From: Sediminibacterium sp. TEGAF015
Lineage (GTDB): Bacteria > Bacteroidota > Bacteroidia > Chitinophagales > Chitinophagaceae
DNA: 64,000 bases
Assembly: GCF_025997995.1 (NCBI RefSeq)
Contig: NZ_AP026683.1
Location: 2,604,501 to 2,668,500, forward strand
Direction of reading: 5' to 3'
Positions 26,250 to 34,606 of this stretch are shown piece after piece. Both the position numbers and the translations under genes were made by a program. The notes beneath the pieces are model-generated. The model made no database searches. It was given only the letters and a program-made list of their open reading frames with translations, and was not told where the DNA came from. Within the stretch, counting starts at the first letter, position 1. The number at the start of each line of letters is the position of its first letter.

Positions 26250-26282
26250 CAAAGGTAATGGGAATATTTTAAAAAACGCAAA
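26250..26282 (-). promoter_or_regulatory. Complete Bacteroidota promoter of rplS
   Basis: On the minus strand TTTG (26279-26282) is followed after 21 bases by TACCTTTG (26250-26257), the -33 and -7 elements of Bacteroidota housekeeping promoters. Transcription would start near 26243, 16 bases before the ATG. This is the best-formed promoter in the window. Confidence 0.7.
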
Positions 26283-26296
26283 TTTTCCAGAAATTT

Positions 26297-27862
26297 CTAT
26301 CTGGCTACGTTTACGGCTCTTTTTTCCCTGATTACAGTCACCTTAATCTGACCCGGATAGGTCATTTCTGTTTGAATTTTTTGTGCAATTTCAAAGCTCA
26401 GCTTATCGCTGTCTACATCAGATACCTTATCAGCTTCTACAATCACGCGTAACTCACGTCCAGCTTGAATTGCGTAGGCTTTTTCCACTCCCTGATAGGC
26501 AGTAGCCAGGTTCTCTAGATCCTTGATTCTTTGCAGGTATTGCTGCATAATTTCTCTTCTGGCACCGGGTCTTGCACCGCTGATTGCGTCGCAGGCCTGT
26601 ACAATGGGAGAAATCACGTATAACATTTCCATTTCGTCGTGGTGAGCACCAATAGCATTTACCACAGCAGGATTTTCGCCGTATTTCTCTGCTAATTTAG
26701 CTCCTAAAAGTGCGTGGCTTAGTTCGGTTTCTTCGTCAGGAACCTTACCAATATCGTGCAGTAAACCCGCTCTCTTAGCCAACTTAGGGTTCATGCCTAA
26801 TTCGGCAGCCATAATCCCACATAAATTGGCTGTTTCACGGCTATGCATCAATAGGTTTTGGCCATAAGAAGAACGGAAACGCATTTTACCTACGATTCTG
26901 ATCAATTCCTTATGTAAACCGTGGATACCCATTTCTATCACCGTACGTTCCCCAATTTCCATTACCTGCTCTTCCAATTGGCGACGGGTTTTTTCTACTA
27001 CTTCTTCAATACGAGCCGGGTGAATACGTCCATCCGATACCAAACGCTGTAAGCTCAAGCGGGCAATTTCTCTTCTAAGTGGATCAAAACTGCTGAGGAT
27101 AATAGCTTCCGGCGTATCATCCACAATTAAATCAACCCCCGTAGCGGCTTCAATGGCGCGGATATTACGGCCTTCTCTACCAATGATTTGCCCCTTGATT
27201 TCATCTGTTTCCAGATTGAATACAGTAACGGTATTCTCAATGGTCTGTTCGGCAGCTGTTCTTTGAATGGATTGGATAACAATCTTACGGGCTTCTTTAT
27301 TAGCTTTTTGCTTGGCGTCTTCAATAATTTCCTGCTGAAGGGCAAGGGCTTGTGTATGGGCTTCCTGCTTCAGGCTTTCAATTAGTTGGGCTTTGGCATC
27401 TTCTGCAGTTAATCCTGCTACTTTTTCCAGGCGACGGATATGTTCTTCCTGGTGTTTCTCCAGTTCAGTTCGTTTTTGATTAACCAGTTCAATCTGACGA
27501 TTCAGGTTTTCCTTAATCGCATCATTTTCCTTCACTTGTTTTTCAATACTGGCTTCTTTCTGATTGATGGAAATTTCTTTCTGCTTTATGCGGTTTTCCA
27601 TTTCCCCAATCTTGCGATTTCTGTCGTTTACTTCGCGCTCATGCTCCGATTTCAACTGTACAAAACGCTCTTTTGCTTCTAATTGCTTCTCCTTTTTAAT
27701 GGTTTCTGCTCTTAGTTCAGCTTCTTTTAAGATGGTTTGTGCTTGTAATTCGGCTTCTTCTACCTGCTTTTTAGTGTCTTTGGCGAAAATAAATTTACCC
27801 GCTATAATGCCCACTACAAGGGCAACTACGGCTGATATTATTACATAAATTATAGGATCCAT
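26297..27862 (-). CDS. rny: Ribonuclease Y
   Basis: This 521-residue membrane-anchored endoribonuclease has an N-terminal span (about 4-26, [19 protein letters not shown]), a long coiled coil (about 30-200), a KH domain with the [11 protein letters not shown] loop and an HD domain with HDIGK near residue 367 and HHDEMEM further on. It initiates mRNA decay at the membrane. The zapA gene ends about 130 bases upstream, so rny may be the tail of the pheT-coiled coil-zapA operon or have its own start; no clear promoter is seen in that gap. Confidence 0.95.
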   Translation of the reverse strand: MDPIIYVIISAVVALVVGIIAGKFIFAKDTKKQVEEAELQAQTILKEAELRAETIKKEKQLEAKERFVQLKSEHEREVNDRNRKIGEMENRIKQKEISINQKEASIEKQVKENDAIKENLNRQIELVNQKRTELEKHQEEHIRRLEKVAGLTAEDAKAQLIESLKQEAHTQALALQQEIIEDAKQKANKEARKIVIQSIQRTAAEQTIENTVTVFNLETDEIKGQIIGREGRNIRAIEAATGVDLIVDDTPEAIILSSFDPLRREIARLSLQRLVSDGRIHPARIEEVVEKTRRQLEEQVMEIGERTVIEMGIHGLHKELIRIVGKMRFRSSYGQNLLMHSRETANLCGIMAAELGMNPKLAKRAGLLHDIGKVPDEETELSHALLGAKLAEKYGENPAVVNAIGAHHDEMEMLYVISPIVQACDAISGARPGARREIMQQYLQRIKDLENLATAYQGVEKAYAIQAGRELRVIVEADKVSDVDSDKLSFEIAQKIQTEMTYPGQIKVTVIREKRAVNVAR

Positions 27863-27989
27863 GTCTTTGGCAAGGGTTTAAAACGTTCACAATTCTATTA
27901 ATGCAATCAAATCTCATTTTAATATAATAAGTAAATGACCTGCTACGAAGATAACAAGAAGATAGGAGATTTTTGAATTGAAAGCTAAA

Positions 27990-28286
27990 TTATCCGTTCT
28001 CTTTCAGTGCATTATCAATTGATTGCACCATTTCTTTAACCTGTTTGGCCGTTTCGTCTGCCAGTAAAGCCAACTGAGAATGTTCTTTTTGTTCGGTAGT
28101 GAACCACAATAAAACCATGGCCAGATAATCCTGCATGTCTTTCCCTGCAAAGTTGGTTCTAAACTCCAGAATTTTTTCATTGATGGTTTGTGCGGTTTTG
28201 CGCACCATTTCCTCGTCTTCCGCCTCAATTTTCAAGCGATAAGTCCGGTCGGCAACAACAATATTTACAGGGATTAATTCAGACAT
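27990..28286 (-). CDS. zapA: Cell division protein ZapA-like
   Basis: This 98-residue protein has the ZapA layout: an N-terminal beta-rich part (IPVNIVVADRTYRLKIEAEDEE), then a long helix (about 45-96) suited to dimer/tetramer coiled coil. It would bind FtsZ and support the Z-ring. It starts 4 bases after the small coiled-coil protein gene, and pheT lies just upstream of that. This gene order is common in the phylum. Confidence 0.85.
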   Translation of the reverse strand: MSELIPVNIVVADRTYRLKIEAEDEEMVRKTAQTINEKILEFRTNFAGKDMQDYLAMVLLWFTTEQKEHSQLALLADETAKQVKEMVQSIDNALKENG

Positions 28287-28290
28287 AGTT

Positions 28291-28578
28291 TTAAGCGTGC
28301 AGCAACGCCAGGCATTTATCTATTTCCTTAAGGTAACTATCAATTTGCTTTTGCAATTTAATTTTTTCCTGCGGGTCCCAGGTGCCGCTGGTGATTCTGG
28401 CAGCGGACAGTTTTTGTTCCAGGGCCGAGAGTGCATGTGTATTGCTAACCTGTAATTGCCGTAAATCAGTCAGCTCTTTTTCCAGGCGTTGGTTTTCCAA
28501 TACCAACTGACGATGGGCTTTCAGTAAAGTCTGTAACTTTTCCTGTAGTTCGGCAATATGTTGGTTTAGCAAAGACAT
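28291..28578 (-). CDS. Small coiled-coil protein of unknown function
   Basis: Of the 95 residues, about 1-58 form an uninterrupted leucine-heptad helix (LNQHIAELQEKLQTLL, LENQRLEKELTDLRQL). The rest has a second shorter helix (KIKLQKQIDSYLKEID). No signal or membrane span is present. It lies between pheT and zapA with gaps of 16 and 4 bases. A division-accessory role like that of ZapB is an attractive guess from its size, coil and position, but I see no residue-level match to ZapB. Confidence 0.75.
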   Translation of the reverse strand: MSLLNQHIAELQEKLQTLLKAHRQLVLENQRLEKELTDLRQLQVSNTHALSALEQKLSAARITSGTWDPQEKIKLQKQIDSYLKEIDKCLALLHA

Positions 28579-28594
28579 GGTAGAAAATTAGGAT

Positions 28595-31003
28595 TTATTT
28601 TCTGATTTCCGCATTGATTTCCTTCTCAAATCCTTTGATGAGCTTATTCATCATGCTGTCAATCTCAGCATCCGTAAGGGTTTTACTATCATCGGAGAAC
28701 ACGAAGTTAACTGCCATTGATTTTTTATCGGTACCTAATTTTTCGCTCTCAAATACATCAAACAGATTCATCTGTTTCAGCTTGGTAATCTTTAAGCCCT
28801 GTACGGTTTTTTCAATTTGCTCGTAACGAATTTGTTTATTCACTACCAGCGCAAGATCTCTATGTACCAATGGGAACTTATTGACTTCCTTATACACCAC
28901 TTTTATTTTTTGTATAGCCGAAAGCAATGTATCAAATGGAAGATCAATCCAGTAAACAGATTGTTTTAAATCGAACTGACTTAATTTGGCTGCAGGTGCA
29001 CTTTCTAAGACACCCAGTTTCTGCTTGTTGGCATATATGCTCACCGATGCATCGGTGTCCTGCTCAAAATGAATATTGCTTAATCCACACCATTGCAAAA
29101 GTGCATTTACTAAACCCTTCATTCTGTAGAAGTCTACCGGTGCTGCCTGATTTCTCCATCCCTGTTCAATATGATTACCCGTTGCAAACAGGCAGAAATG
29201 TTCTGTCTCTTTAAAGCCCTCTCCATCTATTGCATAAGTCTTACCAAATTCAAACATTTGTAAATCGCTATTCTTACGGTTTACATTATAAGCGATGGTT
29301 TCAAGACCACTCTCGAGCATCGAGGGGCGCAATACATCCAGCTCTGCACTCAAGTTATTAATCATTTTAACTGTGTGAGCAGCAACGGATTCATCGAAAT
29401 ATTTACCGTTAGTAATGGAGTTGGTAAGAATTTCAGTAAAACCTTTACCTACTAGGAAGCTGGAAATTTTTTCTTTCACGTTTTCCTTGATTCCCAGTTT
29501 TTCAACTGAAGGGCTGATGCTAATCATGGTAGGGATATCAACATTGTCCAGTCCGTCAATACGCAAAATCTCTTCAACAATGTCTGCAGGAATACTGATA
29601 TCCGGTTTGCTATAAGGAACTTCCACCATCAACTCATCCAGACTTTCCTTGGCAATATTAAAACCCAGTGCAGTTAAAATTCGTTTCACTTTATCTGCAT
29701 GATAATTTTTACCACTTAATTTTTTCAGGTAATGATTTTTAATCGTAACCGTTGTTCTTGGCTTGGGGTCAGGATATACATCAATTAAATCGCAGGAAAT
29801 ACTTCCTCCTGCAACTTCTTTAATTAATAAAGCTGCACGCTTCAATACGTTAACTGTATTGGAAATATCAATTCCCTTTTCAAAACGGGTGGCTGCATCT
29901 GTTCGCAAACTATGGCGCATAGATGTTTTACGAATACTGGTAGAATGGAAGCAAGCGCTTTCGAGGAAAATGGCAGTGGTCTCATTGGTTACCCCACTTT
30001 TACTCCCCCCGAAAACCCCGGCAATGCACATACTTTCTTCAGCATTGCAAATCATCAGGTCTTCGGCATGCAATTGTCTTTCCTTGCCATCCAGCGTAAT
30101 GAAAGGCGTTCCACCCGGCTGGTTTTTTACAATGATTTCTTTTCCGGTTACCGCATTCAAATCAAATGCATGCAAGGGTTGACCGGTTTCATGTAGAATA
30201 TAATTTGTGATGTCTACTATATTGTTGATACTTCTTACCCCTATCGCAGTCAGTTTATTTACCAACCATTCAGGAGAAGGGGAAACTGTCACTCCTGTAA
30301 TAGTAACTCCTGCATATCGCAGACAATCTGCAGCGTTTTCAATGGTCACTTTTATGGTTGCATCCTGGTTATCTGCTTTGAATCCGTTGCTGTATGGTTG
30401 TTTAACACGTGTCTCTTTCTGATGATGAGTTAAATAGGCTGCTACATCTCTGGCAACGCCTAAATGACTCATGGCGTCCATTCGGTTAGGCGTTAACCCA
30501 ATTTCAAATATATAATCGCTATATGGTTTAAAGTATTCAGAAGCAGGCGTACCTGGTACAAGATCTGATGGTAATACCATGATACCATCATGGCTATAAC
30601 CCAGCCCAAGCTCATCTTCTGCACAAATCATTCCCTGGCTTTCTTCGCCTCTTATTTTGGCAGCTTTCATGGTCATGGGTTCACCACTTATTGGATAGAT
30701 GGTAGCACCAATGGTTGCTACGGCTACTTTCTGACCTGCAGCTACATTTGAAGCTCCACACACAACTTTTAATGGAGTATCTGTGCCTATATGTATGGTA
30801 GTTAACTTAAGCTTGTCCGCATTAGGGTGCTGTTCGCAGGTTAAAACCTCTCCAATTACAACGCCTTGTAATCCCCCCTTCACTTTCTCATAGCGCTCCA
30901 GGCTTTCTACCTCTAAACCGATGGAAGTCAAAATTTTGGATAGTTGAGCGGGTTCTATTGTCTCAGGTAAATATTCGCAAAGCCAGTTGTAACTTATGGT
31001 CAT
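28595..31003 (-). CDS. pheT: Phenylalanyl-tRNA synthetase beta subunit
   Basis: This 802-residue protein matches PheT in order: the B1 domain (MTISYNWLCEYLPE), a tRNA-binding OB fold (about 40-150, VVIGEVLTCEQHPNADKL), the B3/B4 editing domain, B5 (about 400-475), a catalytic-like domain and a C-terminal anticodon-binding domain beginning near FPLVHRDLALVVN. It forms the alpha2beta2 enzyme with PheS, which is encoded elsewhere. It leads a minus-strand operon with the coiled-coil protein and zapA. Confidence 0.96.
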   Translation of the reverse strand: MTISYNWLCEYLPETIEPAQLSKILTSIGLEVESLERYEKVKGGLQGVVIGEVLTCEQHPNADKLKLTTIHIGTDTPLKVVCGASNVAAGQKVAVATIGATIYPISGEPMTMKAAKIRGEESQGMICAEDELGLGYSHDGIMVLPSDLVPGTPASEYFKPYSDYIFEIGLTPNRMDAMSHLGVARDVAAYLTHHQKETRVKQPYSNGFKADNQDATIKVTIENAADCLRYAGVTITGVTVSPSPEWLVNKLTAIGVRSINNIVDITNYILHETGQPLHAFDLNAVTGKEIIVKNQPGGTPFITLDGKERQLHAEDLMICNAEESMCIAGVFGGSKSGVTNETTAIFLESACFHSTSIRKTSMRHSLRTDAATRFEKGIDISNTVNVLKRAALLIKEVAGGSISCDLIDVYPDPKPRTTVTIKNHYLKKLSGKNYHADKVKRILTALGFNIAKESLDELMVEVPYSKPDISIPADIVEEILRIDGLDNVDIPTMISISPSVEKLGIKENVKEKISSFLVGKGFTEILTNSITNGKYFDESVAAHTVKMINNLSAELDVLRPSMLESGLETIAYNVNRKNSDLQMFEFGKTYAIDGEGFKETEHFCLFATGNHIEQGWRNQAAPVDFYRMKGLVNALLQWCGLSNIHFEQDTDASVSIYANKQKLGVLESAPAAKLSQFDLKQSVYWIDLPFDTLLSAIQKIKVVYKEVNKFPLVHRDLALVVNKQIRYEQIEKTVQGLKITKLKQMNLFDVFESEKLGTDKKSMAVNFVFSDDSKTLTDAEIDSMMNKLIKGFEKEINAEIRK

Positions 31004-31183
31004 AGTAAAGCGACGATGGTTAAAAATGCGAATTTAAGGTATTCGGCGTAAGTGTAAGGGAATCGGCTACGGCAAAACGGGTCTGCCTTTGGTGTATAAC
31101 GGAAAAATGGTAAAGGAATCCGTAAAACAGGTAAGTGTTCCTGTTGAATATTGTAGACCTTTGCTGTCAACATAAAGGAATAC

Positions 31184-31981
31184 ATGAGCCATTTAAAAGG
31201 ATTTCAAAAGAAGGCAGGTTTAGGGGTAATGGTTGTTATTACCAATGTTGTTATGTTGTTGGGTAGCCAATTGGCTGCACAAACAAAAGATAGCTCACTA
31301 TATTTTAAAGCTGCATTGAGTGCTACCCAAAATGGATTTTCAATTATTCCTTCTTTTTCCTTAGGCAAACCTGCAATCATTTTGGAGCCTTCCATTGGTA
31401 ACAAGCGAATGAGTTTTGAACCTCAATTTCGTTTTGCTATGACAGGGAAACCCTGGTCATTTATTTTTATATACCGCTATAAAATTATCGATAGAAAAAA
31501 GTTTTCTATGCAGTTAGGCGGACATATTCCAGCCATCAATTTTAATACCCAGACAGCTACCATCAATGGGGTTCCTGAAGAGATCATGGAATCCAAGCGC
31601 TTTTTAGCTGCAGAACTTATTACCAATCATGTGATTGCCGATCATGTTAGCATGGGCTTGTACCTTTTGCGAGGACATGGGTACAATAATACCGGAATTA
31701 AGGACTCATATTATGCTGGTTTTAGAATCACATTTTCTCAATTAAATATTTCTAAACAACTGTATGTGCAGTTGAACCCACAACTCTATTACTTAAGAAT
31801 TGATGATAAGGATGGGGTGTTTTTAACCAACACACTGAACCTTCGTGTTCATAATTTCCCCTTTTCTTTTGCTAGTATCTTCAACAAAGCAATTCGATCA
31901 ACCATTGTGGGCAAGCAATTCGATTGGAACCTAAGCCTGGTCTATTCTTTTCATCAGTCGTATCATAAATTGGCTAAATAG
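31184..31981 (+). CDS. Predicted outer-membrane beta-barrel protein, function unknown
   Basis: This 265-residue protein has an N-terminal signal (about residues 10-33, ending QLAAQ), followed by alternating polar/aromatic strands typical of a small barrel (SFEPQFRFAMTGKPWSFIFIYRY, split by turns) and no known catalytic motif. I do not recognise the family. It is transcribed away from pheT and stands alone before the dnaB intergenic region. Apart from the barrel-like pattern and secretion signal no role can be assigned. Confidence 0.7.
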   Translation: MSHLKGFQKKAGLGVMVVITNVVMLLGSQLAAQTKDSSLYFKAALSATQNGFSIIPSFSLGKPAIILEPSIGNKRMSFEPQFRFAMTGKPWSFIFIYRYKIIDRKKFSMQLGGHIPAINFNTQTATINGVPEEIMESKRFLAAELITNHVIADHVSMGLYLLRGHGYNNTGIKDSYYAGFRITFSQLNISKQLYVQLNPQLYYLRIDDKDGVFLTNTLNLRVHNFPFSFASIFNKAIRSTIVGKQFDWNLSLVYSFHQSYHKLAK

Positions 31982-32102
31982 TCGCTTATTACACAATCCT
32001 CTATTAAGTCATTCTGGACAAATTGCCCCCCTTTTTTCCATTTTTCTTTGTTAACGTGGTTCTGTTAATTTCTTCAAATAATAGAGGAAAACTTTTGCAA
32101 AT

Positions 32103-32177
32103 GGGGGATAAGCATAGTAATTTGTGTGAATAGGGGATGTTTGTTTGTGGATAAGCGGGGAATTAGCTGTGGAATAA
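32103..32177 (+). promoter_or_regulatory. Phased DnaA-box-like cluster (candidate oriC or dnaB control region)
   Basis: TGTGGATAA at 32146-32154 is an exact DnaA box (TTATCCACA on the other strand). TGTGAATAG at 32125 matches 8 of 9 of the relaxed consensus. GGGGGATAA at 32103 and TGTGGAATAA at 32168 are weaker. All four point the same way and start 22, 21 and 22 bases apart, about two helical turns. A/T-rich DNA follows. Gene direction flips from minus to plus here. Confidence 0.5.
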
Positions 32178-32217
32178 ATAGAATCCGAAAAAATTTTTAG
32201 TAGACCCTTCGCGCCCT

Positions 32218-32225
32218 TATATTCG
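32218..32225 (+). promoter_or_regulatory. Possible -7 element for dnaB
   Basis: TATATTCG has one mismatch to TAnnTTTG and lies 75 bases before the dnaB ATG, downstream of the DnaA-box cluster. Similar TTCG variants precede rsgA (54399-54406) and pheT (31029-31036, minus). Confidence 0.3.
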
Positions 32226-32299
32226 CTCCCCCTTGTTGCCAGTTAACATTTTGGTAACAATGCAAAAAGGATCGTTCTAAAATTGATTAAGCAAAGAAA

Positions 32300-33856
32300 A
32301 TGGAGATTACCAGTTTAAATAAAGACAGAAAAAGAAGAAAACCCGCGATAGATTTAAGTACGATGGTATACGGTAAAGTGCCCCCTCAGGCCAAAGAGCT
32401 GGAGGAGGCAATACTAGGTGCCTTGATGTTGGAGAAGAGTGCTTTTGACACTGTATCAGAAATCATTAAACCAGAATGTTTTTACGTAGATGCGCACCAA
32501 TATATTTTTCTGGCGATGCAAAGTCTGCAACAGAAATCTGTTCCGATAGATATTTTAACTGTTGTTGAAGAATTGAAAATGCAGGGTAAATTGGATCTGG
32601 TTGGTGGGCCTTATTATGTTACCAAACTAACCAATTCGGTTGTATCTACTGCGAATATTGATGCTCATGCCCGTATTGTTTTGCAGAAGTTCATCCAGAG
32701 AGAATTGATTAAAATTAGCGGAGAAATCATTGGGGATGCTTATGAAGAAGGAACCGATGTTTTTGATTTACTGGATGAATCAGAAACCAAAATGTTCAAT
32801 ATTACCAACAACTATTTGAAGAAGAACTTTGAAGACATTGGAGGTGTATTGATAGAAGCGATTACTCGAATTGATGAACTAAGAACCAAGACCGATGAAA
32901 TTTCTGGTGTGCCTAGTGGCTTTTCATCACTCGATAAAATTACGTATGGCTGGCAGCCAACCGATTTGATTATTCTGGCTGCACGTCCTTCTGTGGGTAA
33001 AACAGCTTTCGCGCTTAACCTTGCTCGTAATGCAGCTTTGCATCCGACGAAACCGGTTGGAGTAGGTTTTTTCTCTCTGGAAATGAGTGCCGCACAGTTG
33101 GTTCAGCGTATCCTGAGTGCCGAAAGTGAAATCAGAATGGAGAAAATTAGCCGGGGAAAACTGGAAGATCATGAATACCAGCAATTACATAGTAAGGGGA
33201 TTAAAAAACTGGAAAATGCACCGTTATATATTGACGATACGGCAGCACTGAATATTTTTGAATTCCGTGCAAAAGCCCGTAGAATGGTTAACAAACATAA
33301 CGTGGGTATCATCATCATTGACTACCTGCAGTTAATGAGTGGAAGCAACGATAAAGGGGGAAACAGAGAACAAGAAATCAGTAGCATCTCCCGTAACTTA
33401 AAGTCACTGGCAAAAGAATTGAAAGTTCCCATCATTGCCCTGAGCCAGTTGAGTCGTGCGGTTGAAACCCGTAAAGAAAGTAAAATGCCTCAGTTGAGTG
33501 ACCTTCGTGAATCGGGTGCCATTGAACAGGATGCGGATATGGTAATGTTTATTTATCGTCCGGAGTACTATGAAAATATGACCAATGAAATGGGGGAAGC
33601 AACCAATGGTGAAACCCATATACGTATTGCCAAGCATAGAAATGGTTCACTCGAAACCATTAAGTTAAGAGCAAAATTGGAAATACAAAGATTTGAAGAA
33701 ATGGACGCGGAACCAGGTCCCGGAAACTGGAAACCTATTCAACCCGGATCAATGAGTCAGGGCAATGGGGAGACTGCTTTCTTTATACAAAAAGGAAGTA
33801 AGATGAACCAGTCTTCTGATTTTGATGAAGGCTTTGATGAGGGCGCACCATTTTAA
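32300..33856 (+). CDS. dnaB: Replicative DNA helicase
   Basis: This 518-residue protein has an N-terminal DnaB domain (PQAKELEEAILGALMLEKSAF, about 31-140), then a RecA-like C-terminal domain with Walker A ARPSVGKTAFALN from about residue 228, Walker B VGIIIIDYLQLM, and the GAIEQDADMVMFIYRPEYY motif. No intein is present. The C-terminal tail (about 455-518) is low-complexity. It leads a plus-strand run of closely spaced genes through 40.7 kb. The region upstream carries DnaA-like boxes. Confidence 0.97.
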   Translation: MEITSLNKDRKRRKPAIDLSTMVYGKVPPQAKELEEAILGALMLEKSAFDTVSEIIKPECFYVDAHQYIFLAMQSLQQKSVPIDILTVVEELKMQGKLDLVGGPYYVTKLTNSVVSTANIDAHARIVLQKFIQRELIKISGEIIGDAYEEGTDVFDLLDESETKMFNITNNYLKKNFEDIGGVLIEAITRIDELRTKTDEISGVPSGFSSLDKITYGWQPTDLIILAARPSVGKTAFALNLARNAALHPTKPVGVGFFSLEMSAAQLVQRILSAESEIRMEKISRGKLEDHEYQQLHSKGIKKLENAPLYIDDTAALNIFEFRAKARRMVNKHNVGIIIIDYLQLMSGSNDKGGNREQEISSISRNLKSLAKELKVPIIALSQLSRAVETRKESKMPQLSDLRESGAIEQDADMVMFIYRPEYYENMTNEMGEATNGETHIRIAKHRNGSLETIKLRAKLEIQRFEEMDAEPGPGNWKPIQPGSMSQGNGETAFFIQKGSKMNQSSDFDEGFDEGAPF

Positions 33857-33877
33857 TGATTTCTTCCTATAAGAAGT

Positions 33878-34579
33878 ATGGATATCCCCTTTTTTTACGA
33901 AACCAGTTTGCCTGCAACTCCGGAATTGTTTACTCTTTCAGAAGAATCCAGTAAGCACTGTAGTGTTGTATTGCGCATGCAACCCGGGGAATCCATTGCG
34001 CTTACCAATGGCCAGGGATTATCTTGTATGGGCAGGATTGTTTCTGCAGACAAGCGCAAGACTGTTGTGCAGTTGACTGGTCACAAACAGATGGAGAGAG
34101 CTGATCCTCAAAACAGTATTGCTATATCATTCGTAAAGAATGCAGCAAGGATGGAGTGGTTTTTGGAGAAAGCTACTGAAATTGGAATTGCAGCTTTCTA
34201 TCCTTTGATTGCAGAAAGAACAGAGCGGACTCATTTCAAAAAAGAACGTTGGGAGCATATTCTGATTTCCGCCATGCTCCAGAGCAAGCAGGTTTTTAAG
34301 CCAGTACTGCATGATCCCATTGAGTATAAAACTTTATTGAATAAAGCCTTTGATGGACATCTTTTACTTGCACATTGTGAGGATGGCCCCAAGCAATTAA
34401 TTCAGTCTGTTGATAAAAATCAAGCAGCTTTATTGTTGATAGGACCAGAAGGTGATTTTTCGCCTTCGGAAATATTATTGGCTGAAAAAGCAGGTGCTAC
34501 TATGATTAGTCTGGGTACAACAAGGCTGAGAACAGAAACGGCAGGAATAGCAGCAGCTGTGCTTTTGCAGCATCGCTAA
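33878..34579 (+). CDS. rsmE: 16S rRNA m3U1498 methyltransferase
   Basis: This 233-residue SPOUT methyltransferase has an N-terminal PUA-like part (about 1-70), then the knotted domain with KNAARMEWFLEKATEIG, LLLIGPEGDFSPSE and LGTTRLRTETA near the C-terminus, the SAM-binding knot of RsmE. It modifies U1498 in the small-subunit rRNA. It lies 21 bases after dnaB and 9-27 bases before the L,D-transpeptidase gene, so cotranscription is likely. Confidence 0.92.
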   Translation: MDIPFFYETSLPATPELFTLSEESSKHCSVVLRMQPGESIALTNGQGLSCMGRIVSADKRKTVVQLTGHKQMERADPQNSIAISFVKNAARMEWFLEKATEIGIAAFYPLIAERTERTHFKKERWEHILISAMLQSKQVFKPVLHDPIEYKTLLNKAFDGHLLLAHCEDGPKQLIQSVDKNQAALLLIGPEGDFSPSEILLAEKAGATMISLGTTRLRTETAGIAAAVLLQHR

Positions 34580-34606
34580 TCTTCTTACATGTTGTATCTT
34601 AGCAGC

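Larger units (their letters stand above)
31982..32299. other. 318-base intergenic region before dnaB
   Basis: No open reading frame is credible here. It holds a pair of 10-base inverted arms, TCCTCTATTA (31997-32006) and TAATAGAGGA (32079-32088), a phased set of DnaA-box-like sequences (32103-32177) and an A/T-rich stretch at about 32170-32200. Short runs of G and C (GGGGGA, CCCCCC) are frequent, unlike neighbouring intergenic DNA. Confidence 0.6.

Noticed and set aside
27863-27989. 6S RNA next to zapA, as in E. coli
   Set aside because: The gap is only 127 bases and shows no long hairpin with a central bulge.
31000-31185. Small minus-strand frame just upstream of pheT
   Set aside because: It ends overlapping the pheT start, has no family resemblance or promoter, and spans the divergent promoter region.
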